From assembly GCF_035046485.1 (NCBI RefSeq), contig NC_085136.1, forward strand, positions 325,280,175 to 325,344,174: a stretch of DNA of 64,000 nt, read 5' to 3'. Below the pieces are notes generated by a model that was given only the letters and a program-made list of their open reading frames with translations, did no database searches and was not told the DNA's origin. A program made the position numbers and the translations under genes. This stretch comes from Aedes albopictus. Its lineage: Eukaryota > Arthropoda > Insecta > Diptera > Culicidae. Positions 32,881-43,668 of the stretch are shown here, one piece after another (position 1 is the first letter of the stretch; the number at the start of each line of letters is the position of its first letter).

Positions 32881-32929
32881 TCAGGTATCAGTAGGTCGGC
32901 TCTAGAGGCACGTTCTACTTTGCTTGCTT

Positions 32930-33090
32930 TGAAAAGTTCTTTCAGGTATTTTTCGGTGTTCCTTCCCAGGCTTCTAAGAGTTGTTTCTGGGATATCTACT
33001 AGAATTTCTACTGAAGGAGTTTTCTGCAACACCACTTCCCGGGATTTCTGCCAGAGGTTCTCGGGTGATTTCTTCCGGAGACCCTAACAA
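32930..33090. repeat. AGAAATTTC-type repeat fragment
   Basis: Short piece of the TTTCTGG/GAATTTCT family. Confidence 0.5.
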
Positions 33091-33109
33091 AATTCTTCAT
33101 CACTTCCCA

Positions 33110-33888
33110 AGCAGCCAAAAGTTCGGATACCACTTGAAGAACGAACTCAGAAGTTCAAATTTGGTTCAATTTCGGTTTCGTTGAACTTGATTCTCCAAAA
33201 AGTTACTCAGGTATTGTTTATGATCTTGGAAGTACATGTACAAGCTTTTGACTTCTCTTACAAACGACATTGAAGTCGAAAAAAGGTTCAAAAAAAAAAC
33301 TTACTTTGAACTCTAGGGCAGAGTTCAATCAAATTTTAACCGAACTCATGTTGAACTTTTGCGTGCCACTAAAGTTTAAAAACAGTTCAAACAGTTCAAA
33401 TATTAACCGTACCAAAAGTGAACTTCACATGAACTTCGGAGACAGCGGAACTCGGGAAAAGTTCACATTTAATTAAAGCACTCAGCAATCGAGCTCAGCA
33501 GCCACAGCTTGTGTTAATTTCACAAGTACACTTAGTTTCACTATTATATTTCAACGTACTTACTTGAAATCCACGAAAAAATCCGTATTGTGTGGCTGAA
33601 AGTCTGCCCTCTCAGCGAGCAACTGCTTCACCCAGTGTTCCGCCGGATTTTTGTTTCGGCTACGGTGAAAGTCTTCCAGTTTTGCTGGATCTTTTTCATT
33701 TTGTCTCACTTGTCGTGCCAGCGCACCGGTGATCGACACGATCGTAGTCACTGAAAACTTATAATCTTTTCCGAATTACCGACACTGGCACTAATTTATT
33801 GCTTTGCACTTGCCTAAACTGCGAACCAAAACAAACTGAAAATGTCAAACAAGTTCCACGTTAACTTCTTCCGAACTTTTGGCTTCAA
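33110..33888 (-). mobile_element. TIR-like element rich in AGTTCA carrying an exon-like frame
   Basis: The left end GCAGCCAAAAGTTCGG and the right end CCGAACTTTTGGCTTC are inverted. The interior left part is full of GTTCA/TGAAC motifs. The minus-strand stretch 33564-33750 is open and bounded by splice-like signals (see next entry). Confidence 0.5.
33564..33750 (-). CDS. Exon-like ORF inside a TIR element, function unknown
   Basis: The frame encodes about 62 residues and includes ITGALARQVRQNEK and PAEHWVKQLLAER. It is preceded by TTTTCAG and ends GATTTCAA at the donor-like GTAAGT; phases (2 in, 2 out) are self-consistent. The composition looks like protein rather than repeat. I do not recognise a family. 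It may be a captured host exon, or part of a transposon protein. Confidence 0.3.
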
Positions 33889-34004
33889 AAAGTTTGTCTC
33901 GCAGAGGATTTCAAGTTCAGAGAAAGTTCACACGCGAACCTGATTGAGCACCAATAAATGATATCAGCACATTGAGTTAAATCCCTCAGTGCTTAACAAT
34001 CCAA

Positions 34005-34075
34005 ACATGGAGTACTGGTAAGGCGCCGGCTTTCAACGAGGAGAACCCGAGTTCAAGTCCAGTAAGTAAAAAACA
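34005..34075 (+). mobile_element. tRNA-like (SINE) fragment
   Basis: TAAGGCGCCGGCTTTCAACG followed by a B-box-like GAGTTCAAGTCC. There is no full cloverleaf. Confidence 0.35.
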
Positions 34076-34339
34076 TCAAAAATAAATTTCAAGATATTAG
34101 TCAATTAGGATTCCACATATGCTAATGTCTCTCAATCAAAAATTACCTTTGAGGACTAAGCACCTTTTTTCATTTTACGGAAGCTTATTTTTAGGCTGAA
34201 TAGCGTTCCTTTCAGCGGCACATGTGTACTTTGTGTGAACTCAAGTTCGGCTAACTACTTAAAATGTTAGCTGTATAGAACGCTATTCATCTTCCTTTGA
34301 ATAGCTGATCAAGCCCAAACATGCTGTTTTATCCGAACT

Positions 34340-35022
34340 TTTGGTTGCTTGGGTTTCCAACAGTTTTCCAGAGTTTTTGCGATGCTTTTGTACACTTCTT
34401 CCAGGGATTTCTCTCAAACAATTTTCTGGGCTTACCTTGGAGTTTCTCGCCAGATTTCTCCCGTAGTTGCTTCGGAGATTTCTCTCACAGCTTTCCAGAG
34501 AGTTCTTGAAGTTCCCTCATATTTCCACCCATGTTTACTGCCTATAGTTTTTCTTAGATGTAGCAATTTTTCTCGAAATTTCTTCTGTAGTTCCTCTTGT
34601 TATTTCTAAAGCAGTTCTTTTCGGAGTTCCGGGCAAGATTCACCAGGCATTTCGAGGAGTTCCAGGTGGTTTCGAGTAGAGGTATCGCAGATGGTTTCAC
34701 AAGGTTTTCAAGAGTTCTCAGAAAAATTCAGGGTGGGGGTTCCTGAGGCGTTTCTAGAGGAGATCTTAGGGCCATTTTCTCAGGGGCGTATTAGGTGATC
34801 TCAGGAGAAATCAGAGGAATTTCAGAGGAGTTTCAGAGGATTGGGGTGTTACAGGAATATTTTAAGAGATTTCAGGGAGTTCCAGGGGGGTCTCTTGGGG
34901 CTCAGGGAGTATCAAGGGCATATCAGGGTATCGCAGAGGGCTCAAGGGGTCTCCGGTGCATATTAGGTGGTCCCAGAATTCAAAAGATTTTCAAGAGGAT
35001 GCAGAGGAGTTTCAGAGGGTTT
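34340..35022. repeat. TTTCAGAGGAG-type degenerate repeat
   Basis: TTTCCAGAG/TTCTCG units give way to AGGAGTTTCAGAGG and CAGGGGTCTC units. It continues at 35303-35640 on the other side of the MITE. Confidence 0.6.
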
Positions 35023-35029
35023 CTTGGGG

Positions 35030-35295
35030 CACAGACAAACAGACGAATCACTTGAAATGATTGAAATCATCGTCACGAAAACATAATCGCCTAATCCTAA
35101 TTACACAGTGTTTTGCAAACCATTGATTAGATGGCAGTAGTGTACAAACGTCAAACAGGAGCAAAAACGATGCGAACATCATGAACGAGAGATTTGTAAA
35201 CTACAGAATATTAAATTTTGATATTAAATTTTGAATCATCCGTTAAAAAGTAAAAGGATAGGAAATAGGTATAGTGAGACGTCTATTTGTCTGTG
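35030..35295. mobile_element. CACAGAC-type MITE, copy C
   Basis: Terminal repeats CACAGACAAACAGACG / CGTCTATTTGTCTGTG. Flanks CTTGGGG (35023-35029) and CTTAGGG (35296-35302) agree at 6 of 7 bases. The interior shares ATAATCGCCTAAT and AACGTCAAACAG with copy D (47038-47280). 266 bp. Confidence 0.8.
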
Positions 35296-35302
35296 CTTAG
35301 GG

Positions 35303-36174
35303 TGTTACAGAAGCATTTTAAAGGATTCCAGGGAGCTCCAGAAAGTCTCGGGAGTCTCAGGGGGCTCAGAGTGTCCCAAGTGCTTATCAGCGCATCTCAG
35401 AGGACACAGAAGGATTTTAAGGGGTCTTGTAGGAGTTTTAGGGAGCTCCAGGGGATTCAGGATATTACTGGAGGGTTCAGGGTATTTGAGGGGTGTTTCA
35501 GGTAGTCTAAGTGGGTTCTCAGAGGTGTTCCAGAGTCTCAGGTGAATTTAGGGGCATTTTAGGGGGTTTCTGGGGGTCGCCGGTTGATTTAGGATGATTT
35601 GGAGGGTTTCAGGGGTGTTTAGCGTTTTAGGGAATGTCAGGTCCCACTCTGGTAGGTCCATGAATCGCTCTCATCTGAACAGCGACTCCAAAAGGGCTTT
35701 AAATTTTTTAAACAAATCTCGAGTCCTTGAAATCTCCCTGGCTTTCCTAAAACTTGCTGAAATTTTAATTTAGCCTTCTCCCCTGAAGCCCCCCAAAACA
35801 ACCCAGAAACCCCCTCCTTTCAGGCTCGCTTAAAATCCCAGAAAGTCCCCTTGTTGCCTTCTCAAACGCCCAGGGGCAAAACCATTTAAATTCCCTCTTT
35901 TCTACCCTGTTTCAATTTATGCACTCCCTGGTATTAAAAGAGGTTCCAGGAAATTCCGATAACAACTCGTGAAAAATCTGGGCAAGAACTACCAAAGTTT
36001 TAATGAGAGAAATCCCGAAAAGGACACCCAAAATTATCCCGGGGCAGCTTGAGTAAGGATTCAGGGTATAACACTAGAAGTAATCCAGGAAAGAAAATCT
36101 CTAAGGGAAATCTGAAGACAATTACTGCAAGAAGTCTTGAAAACAACTACTAAGAGAAGCATGGATCTTCATCT
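35303..36174. repeat. CAGGGG-type repeat, then diverged spacer
   Basis: Continuation of the 34340 repeat to about 35640, followed by diverged sequence with AGAAATC units. No gene. Confidence 0.5.
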
Positions 36175-36431
36175 TCTTCTTTATGGCGCTACGTCCCCGC
36201 TGGGACTTGGCCTGCCTCGCTTCAACTTAGTGTTATTTGAGCACTTCCACAGTTATTAATTGAAGGGCTTTCTTTGCCTGCCATTGCATGAATTTGTACA
36301 TTGTGAGACAAGTACAATGATACACTATGCCCAGGGAGTCGAGAAAATTTTCCCGACTGGGACGGGAATCGAACCCGCCGTCTCCAGATTGGCGATCCAT
36401 AGCCTTAATCACTAGGCTAACTGGAGACCCG
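36175..36431 (-). mobile_element. tRNA-derived SINE, full head
   Basis: On the minus strand it starts GGGTCTCCAGTTAGCCTAG with an A-box-like TAGCCTAGTGATTAAGG and a perfect B box GGTTCGATTCCCG. A tRNA-unrelated body follows (TTGTACTTGTCTCACAATGT), ending near TTCTTCTTTATGGCG. This is the Feilai-like layout known in Aedes. Confidence 0.75.
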
Positions 36432-37030
36432 ATGGAGAAGCATGGATAAAACACAGAAATAAATCGCGGGAAGAACACAACAAGAAATCCCAAAAGGAAC
36501 TCCCTGGAAGATATATTTGCAGAAAGTCCAGGATAAATTCTAAAAAACTCCAAGCAACATTGGAAAGTATCTTCTAAGATGTATTCTGGGAAAAACTCCA
36601 AAGGGAATCTCAAGTGGAACTTCAAGAGAAAACTCACGAGATTTTTTTTAAAATAATCCAGAAAAACTACACGAAAGCTCTTGATTATTTCTTGATGGCA
36701 GTGAAAAAGGAACCCTGGCAGAAATCTCGTGAGGGATTCCAGGAGGAGCTCCGCGAAAACCTCCTAAGAAAGGAAGATGAACTCCTGAAAAGTCCTGAGA
36801 GGAACTTTAGCGAGAATCCCAGGAATTATTTCTGTATAAATTCTGGAAGAAATCTCGGGAAAAACTCTTGAGAAACCCCCAGGAGGATCACTGGAAAGAA
36901 TTGAGGAAAATAATTCAACAGGAATCCCGGTAGAAACTTTTGGAGAAATCTCGCAACAACACCTGAAAAATGTCCTGGGAACAACTCCTGTAGAAATCCC
37001 AGGATGAACCCTCAGAAAGCTCACGATAGT
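36432..37030. repeat. AGAAATCCC-type degenerate repeat
   Basis: Units such as GGAAGAAATCTCGGG and CAGGAAT. The open frames inside are artefacts. Confidence 0.6.
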
Positions 37031-37133
37031 TGGAGAATATGCTTCTTTTCCGAATAATCATCCGAAGAAACTTGCAACTTCTCCGCGGAATCACGAGATT
37101 TTTTTGCTGGAAAAATCTGACGTTTTACGCGTA

Positions 37134-37330
37134 CAGTCAGGTTTTTTTTACGCGGGGGATACGTACCGCGTAAAAATAAAACTCAGTTCAAAATTCGAAA
37201 AACCGCGTATTAAAAGTCTCACCATTTCTCGACGAATCATGCATAAATAAGACGATGAAAAAAAATTTTGTATGGAGTGTTCATTTACGCGGGCGCGTAA
37301 ATGAAAACCGCGTAAAAAAAGACCTGACTG
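37134..37330. mobile_element. Tc1-type MITE with TA flanks (ACGCGG family)
   Basis: The inverted ends start CAGTCAGG and reach TTTTTTTACGCGG inside. TA lies on both sides (37132-37133 and 37331-37332). 197 bp. Confidence 0.8.
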
Positions 37331-37439
37331 TAAATGATTTGCTTTGAGTCAAAAAAATGTTTGATAGTTCTGCTCTACAAGCATGTAGTAAACGCTCATG
37401 TTCAAAAGACGAAAATACTACATGTTCGAAAACTTTTTT

Positions 37440-39620
37440 ATCTGCGTAGATACTTCAAGTAGTAATTTACAACCGAAGTACCTAGGATAACAATGACCGC
37501 AATTCGCAAGCAAGGGTTGAATGGTGATTGTGGTAGATTTAGTAGAACTCAGACGTCCTAAATTTCAGGACATTTAGCAAACGTTACAATATTTTTTTTT
37601 TCATTGGGTTGGGGAGCACCATGGATATAAGAGGACAATAACTTCAAACGTAGATCCAATGGCAATTGAGGTAGATTCTGTAGAGTTTGAAAGTCCTGAG
37701 CTCCAGTACATTTTACATACCTTACAATGTCATACAACCTTATAAAGATTTTCTCGTAACATTACGGAATGAGTACCAAGAAGAACAATGACTGTAAGCC
37801 GCAAATGTAGATTGCATGGTGATTATGAGAAATGTTGTAGAACTTGAAAGTCCTGAACTTCAGAACATATAGCAAACTTCAACAATATCGGACTACCGAA
37901 AGAAGGGCTTCATGTAAGGTTGTGGATCATCATGGATATCAGAGGATGATAACAGCTAACGTAGATTGAATGGCGATTGAGGAAGATCCTGTAGAACTAG
38001 AATGGTCTCAACTCGAGAATATTTGGCATACTTTACAATGTCGCACAACCTAAGAAAGATTTGCTTGTGATATTTCGGAGTTGCATGGATAACAATGACC
38101 GATAACCGCTAACGTAGACTGCATGGGGATTGCGGTAGATTCTGTTGAACTTGAATGTGTTGAACTACATGACATTCTGCATACTTTACAATGTCGCACA
38201 ACCTAAGAAAGATTTGCTTGTAATATTTCGGAGTTGCATGGATAACAAGGACCGATAACCGCTAACGTAGATTACATTGTTATTGCAGTAGATTCTGCAG
38301 GCCTTAAATGTCCTGAACTCCAGTACATTTTTCGTACCTTACAATATCGTACAACATCAGAACGATTGTCTCGTAATATTGTGGAGTACCATGGATAACA
38401 ATGACCTATAACTACTAACGAAGATTGCAAGGGGATTGGGGTAGATTCTGTAGAACATGAATGTCTTCCAGGACATTCTGCATACCTTACAATGTCGTAC
38501 AACCTCAGAATGGTTTTCTCGTAACCTTTCGGAGTACCGTAATCCGGGGTAACATTGATCGGCATGATCCACCTCAGGAAATGTTCCAACTAGCATTTTA
38601 CATTGAATCAGTTTATGCTATCGAATGGTATATCGTAATCTGCTATCATTTAGCTATTAAATTACATGCATTTCATGAAAATTGAATTTCATAAACATTG
38701 AAATAAATCGATTTTTCCATAACTGTGTTTCTTAACGCAATGAGATACATCGTCAAACATTCATGCTTGGCGTGAATATTGTATCTAAAGGTTTGAAATC
38801 ACTGTATTACTTCAATATGATATCCTAGAGTTGGATTAAATAAACGAAACTTTTATGAAAATGTTCTTTTTCAGTAAAATATACGATTTATAAAAAGTCG
38901 GCTATCAATTCCTTAAGACATTGCCTATTTTTAAGCGTTAATCGTGGTTTAGAGAATTTTAATCCTAAAATAACTTAAAAAGTACATAACTTGTAAAAGT
39001 TTGAACAACATATTCGAAATCAGTGACCCCGAATTTAGTAGGTAAGGGTATCTTCAACACAAATGAACATTGATCATTGACATGATCAATGTTACCCCAA
39101 ATCAACAAAATCAAAAATTAGATTAAAAAACCTATTTAAACATGTTTTAAAGTTTTACAATACTTTTTCGAGTAGCTTAACACATACTCAGAGGGCCAGT
39201 ACTTGTTTTGAAAATATAAAACATGTAACGTTTGCTTTAACAAGAGAATTATGCAAGAAAGATCGAAAATTCTGATCAATGTTACCCCGGATTACGGTAC
39301 CATGGAGAACAATGACCGATAACCGCTAACGTAAATTCAATGCCGATTGTGGTAGATTTTGTAGAACTTGAAAGTCCTGAACTTCAGGACATTCTGCAAT
39401 CCTTAAAATGTCCCAAAACCGTGAAAAGCACTGCTCGTTCAATTACAAAGCAACTCGGAACATAACGGTCAAAAGCCGCAAAGTTATATTGAATTGGAGT
39501 TGCGGTAGATCCTGTTGACCATATAAGTCTTAACTCCAGGATAGTTTGGATATTCTAGAACATCCAAATATACCGGAAACAGCAGCTCGCTTATGACTTG
39601 CGGCTCTAAGAGTATACTTC
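37440..39620. repeat. About 150-bp tandem repeat (GATAACAATGACCG)
   Basis: The landmark GGATAACAATGACCG recurs (with variants) near 37485, 37633, 37783, 37945, 38088, 38240 and 38392, and resumes at 39303 after a MITE. Each unit also has GGTAGATTCTGTAGAAC and ACCTTACAATGTC. Confidence 0.8.
38537..39297. mobile_element. MITE inserted in the 150-bp satellite
   Basis: The ends CCGTAATCCGGGGTAAC and its exact complement are flanked by TA (38535-38536 and 39298-39299). Removing it with one TA restores the satellite unit (CGGAG-TA-CCATGG), which fixes the boundaries; GTAC as duplication is also possible. A second GATCAATGTTACCCC lies inside at about 39083-39097. Confidence 0.85.
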
Positions 39621-40171
39621 ATAACTTTCCCATAAATCTATTGCATTAGTTACATTCAGGTGCCTACAGAGCATATGACTTAAATTTCATAACGTATTGG
39701 AGGCCTTGGGGTGGTCTAGGTTTATTGGACGTGATAACCACAGTAAATGGGGCATCAAGGATCTCCGTAACCTTACTTTCGATGACGAAAAACATAAATG
39801 TAAACCATTTCACTGCGAATAATACGAAAAAAACCTATTTCGACACCCCATCAAAAGGGGGTAGGCTACAGGGGGATGTCCTTCAATACATCGTATAGGA
39901 CAACTAATCCCCTTGATTTATACCAAATTTCAGCTGAAAAGCTTAAAAAACTACTGAGATCTTGATTTTAGAAAAAAAAAATTTAACCGTTCTGCCATTT
40001 TAAGGGATAAAAGAGATCGAATCGATAAAAGAATAAACTTCAGCATTTCAACAGGCACTCTACCAAAGAACTCTTTCGTGTCTGATTCACCCCCACAAAA
40101 TGATGCAATTCCACCCCGTTTGAAAACCACTGTCATAGAGATGATTATCGTGTTCCATTAGTGCATACAAC
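39621..40171. other. Presumed intron of the third aminopeptidase
   Basis: The sequence follows the donor at 40171. There is no open M1 segment. Confidence 0.35.
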
Positions 40172-40653
40172 CTTTCCTCTGTTCCACGATAGTACGAGCT
40201 TTTGTACAGCCCTTTCAAGTCGTCGGTGATGTTCCCAGCGAAGTCAATCGACAGCCGGTAGGTGTGCGCCGGCAGAAGATCCGAATCAAAATTGAACCGC
40301 ACCATTTCGGAATCATTTTGCATCACGTACACGACCAACGCCAGCTGCCTCCCAGTAGTGTCCTCCGAGAGCTTCACATTCGACACGTCCAGCTCTTTGG
40401 CATTCAAAGTCACATGACTGGAAACGTTATTCGCCCGCAGCGATACTTGCACAGTCCCGAAAAACGTGAACTGGTCCAAATCTACCGTCAGCTGAACGTC
40501 GTATCCGATCGGAACCGTGCTCGCCGGCAATCGGAAGTGATCCTGCTGCTCCTGTCCCCACACACCGCCACCCCCCGCAAACACCACCGCAGCCACTACG
40601 ATGCACAACAAACGGCGATGTTGACGATAGCTGTTGACCTGCCACCGGTCCAT
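40172..40653 (-). CDS. M1 aminopeptidase first exon (gene C)
   Basis: ATG at 40653. A basic N-terminus (MDRWQVNSYRQHRRL) is followed by a hydrophobic segment at about 15-33, a signal peptide or anchor. Then comes the typical start of the M1 N-terminal domain: RLPASTVPIGYDVQL and the later GLYKSSYY. The exon ends GAAAG at donor GTTGTA in phase 2, at the same protein position and phase as exon 1 of gene A, which supports common descent. It encodes about 160 residues. The next exon was not found down to 24026, apart from the gap. It could be the 5' end of gene B, or a separate truncated gene. Confidence 0.85.
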
Positions 40654-40827
40654 TTGTAAACTGCTAATTGTGTCGACAGCCGAGACAAGTCTACTGCAAA
40701 CCCACTCAAGCGAGCAATTATTTGTACCTTGGTTTGCACGGCAATTATTGTCTTAGATTGAGCACTCTCTCTCGCTGTGTCTCTCGACGACCGACCGGTG
40801 ACAACACCACAAAATACTCCTAGCTAG

Positions 40828-40849
40828 GTGATAAGTTGTCTTTTATCAC
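40828..40849. promoter_or_regulatory. Paired inverted GATA sites upstream of gene C
   Basis: GTGATAA and TTATCAC form a perfect inverted pair with an 8-base spacer, about 180 bp upstream of the gene C start codon. GATA factors drive gut expression in insects, and aminopeptidases are gut genes; the role is inferred. Confidence 0.4.
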
Positions 40850-41600
40850 TCCGCTTCGCATGTAAAAGAATATCAATAGTGCGGGGACGGACGATACAGA
40901 TAACCGTTCGACGACTGCGACGACGGGATGCACCTCCGACCGACCGACCGACCGACAGCGACAAACCGTCGTCACGCGGTCAATGGTATGGATGATGGAG
41001 CGAGCAGCACGTCTCGACGACGACGCCCTGCCTTCGGACAGAAACGCGCGCGAACTAAACTAAGCGATCGAAGCAAGCACCATCATCAGGCATGGTTGGA
41101 ATGCGAATTACTAAAAGCGCGGCAGAATGGGTGTAGGTAGCAGCAAGTAACACAAGCACTTGAGAAAGGGTGATGTTTTTTTTTGCATTTGCAGAAAGAT
41201 GGGTCACAAAAAAGCGATGAAAGGTGCAAGTTTGGGATAATGCCAGCAGCAATGCGATGATGGAGCAGAATTTATATTCTGCATATGGATTACATCATCA
41301 GTTGAATTACAATGGCCAACGGGCATTTGTTGTTCAAAGTTATGCCAAACGAATAGCAATGTGTACATATAACATAATTTATGAAGCCTTTTTTGCTCAG
41401 ATGATGCAGACAGTTGATTGATTTTGTCTTCTCCAAGAATATTGCAATGTATAACACTAACTCCATGTACAGTCTTCCTTATGGCTACAACTGAAGATGA
41501 CCACGATGAACATAAACGTAAATCGATGAAATTCTGATTGATGGATGCCACTTCTCTGAATCTATTGACTTCAAGGATTATGGGGCTCTCCATTAATAAT
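40850..41600. other. Upstream region of gene C, no other gene
   Basis: Includes a CGAC-rich stretch (40900-41050) and A+T-rich sequence. The frames here are short and unsupported. Confidence 0.3.
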
Positions 41601-41999
41601 TATACGTACGAGCCGTAGGGCACGGTAAAGGCTGGGTATGCTGCGCAATTCAGATCCCATTGTGATCCACTAGCCTCTGCCCAGCAACTCCTATCCCTAC
41701 CTCCACGCGGTACCGGCCGGAAACTATGAGCAGCCTTAGGAAAGTTCGGGTAATCGACTCCGGTGGGAACTTTGGTCGTAGGCTGACTGGGAAGGGGAGG
41801 GGGGGGTGGTTTGCTTCGGCAAACCTGAGCGTCTGTTCTCCAGGAGGAACGGCTCACAACAGTGTCTTATCATCATGTTAGGGGCGGCTGATCTACGTTC
41901 GAGTGCCAGGGAAGCACACTAAGCTCAACTGTGCACTATGGTCCTCCGGAAAGTAGGGGGTTGGTGTCAGGCCCTACGAGCCATCCATAAAAAAAACCA

Positions 42000-42952
42000 T
42001 TGTAGCGGAAAATCAGCAACAGAATAATACGAACCAAGAAAAACGGCAACGACCCCAGCGAACAAAAAGGACTTGCGATTGGAAACTCGGTACGTGGAAC
42101 TGCCGATCTCTCAACTTCATTGAGAGCACCCGCATACTCGCCGATCTACTGAAGGGCCGCGGGTTCGGCATCGTAGCGCTGCAGGAGGTGTGTTGGACAA
42201 GATCCATGGTGCGAACGTTTAGAGGTAATCATACCATCTACCAGAGTTGCGGCAACACACGTGAGCTGGGAACAGCTTTTATAGTGATGGGCGACATGCA
42301 GAGGCGCGTGATCGGTTGGTGGCCGATCGACGAAAGAATGTGCAGGTTGAGGATCAAGGGCTGATTCTTCAACATTAGCATTATAAACGTGCACAGCCCT
42401 CACTCCGGAAGCACTGATGATAACAAGGACGCATTTTACGCGCAGCTCGAACGCGAGTACGACCGCTGCCCAAACCACGATGTTAAAATCTTCATAGGGG
42501 ATCTAAACGCTCAGGTAGGTCAGGAGGAGGAATTCAGACCGACTATTGGAAAGTTCAGCGCCCACCAGCTGACGAACGAAAATGGCCTACGCCTCATCGA
42601 TTTCGCCGCCTCCAAGAACATTCGTAGCACCTTTTTCCAGCACAGCCTCCCGTATCGTTACACCTGGAGATCACCACAACAAACGGAATCGCAAATCGAC
42701 CACGTTCTAATTGATGGACGGCACTTCTCTGACATTATCGACGTCAGGACCTATCGTGGCGCTAATATCGACTCTGATCACTACCTGGTGATGGTTAAAC
42801 TGCGCCCAAAACTCTTCGTTATTAACAATGTACAGTACCGGCGGCCGCCCCGGTACGATCTAGAGCGACTGAAGCAACCGGATGTCGCCACCGCATACGC
42901 GCAGAATCTCGAGACAACGTTTCCGGACGAGGGTGTGCTCGATGTGGCCCCT
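42000..42952 (+). pseudogene. RTE-like LINE, endonuclease part, with in-frame stop
   Basis: The frame runs from about 42005. It begins with basic residues, then the APE endonuclease: KLGTWNCRSLN, IVALQEVCW (catalytic Glu), the INVHSPHSGSTDD segment, FIGDLNAQVG (Asp/Asn), and IDSDHYLV (Asp-His). A single TGA at 42362-42364 replaces an Arg codon present in the sister copy at 61112-62530 (KGRFFN). The frame ends where the R1-like LINE was inserted (T run at 42953). A G+C-rich leader precedes it from about 41612. Confidence 0.85.
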
Positions 42953-43668
42953 CTTTTTTTTTCTTCTAAACCATAGGGGGATAAATCTGCTCAACAGACA
43001 CCCTAGCAGGAAGGTTAGGGTAGTATGGGGTTAAGGCCGTCTTCTACAACACTAGGAAAAGCCAGGACTACTCTCTCTTCGACCCACTAAAACACATTCC
43101 TATGGTCGCCAAACCCGACGTCTCTCCGGAACCACCAAGAAGGTATTGCTTCAGAGAGGGGCTAGTGCATATCGCACCCACAAGGTTAGCTGCCGTAGCC
43201 TAGCAGCAACGAACATCGATGACTCGCTCTGGAGAGTCCATCACGGTAGCATGCTGGCGCTTAGCCAGTTTCCCGAGTGGTCTTCGCCACTCCCTTTGTC
43301 CTCGGAAGGCGGGCAGGGTCAACCCCGTCCGCACCCAACTGCTTAGCAGACATCAAGAACTGATGCCCACGTGCAACCCGATCTGACCTGCCCGCAAAGG
43401 AAGGGTATCACTACCCTTCAGGCCCTATCAGATGCACCCGAAGGTTGCAGACAGCAGGGTCTCAACTACCCCGACCCTTGCCGAAAACCCCTTTCCAACC
43501 ACGGGCTCAGATCCAACCCAGTATACCGACGCCACGACAGCACCGCTACCGGGACTTCCTCTCCGCGGCCACTTAATCGCTGTAAGGGTCGATCTCGACC
43601 GCAGGGCACCGGTATGACCTACGAAGCCGACTTCAAACCCCTGGACCACTTCTTGTACTGCATCTGGA
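42953..43668 (-). mobile_element. R1-like LINE 3' untranslated region with A tail
   Basis: On the minus strand it follows the ORF2 stop and ends in an A run (CTTTTTTTTTC on the plus strand) at the junction with the RTE-like LINE. Confidence 0.6.

Noticed and set aside
40928..41140. Arg-rich 70-codon frame
   Set aside because: Lies in the G+C-rich upstream region of gene C, with no domain and no conserved feature.
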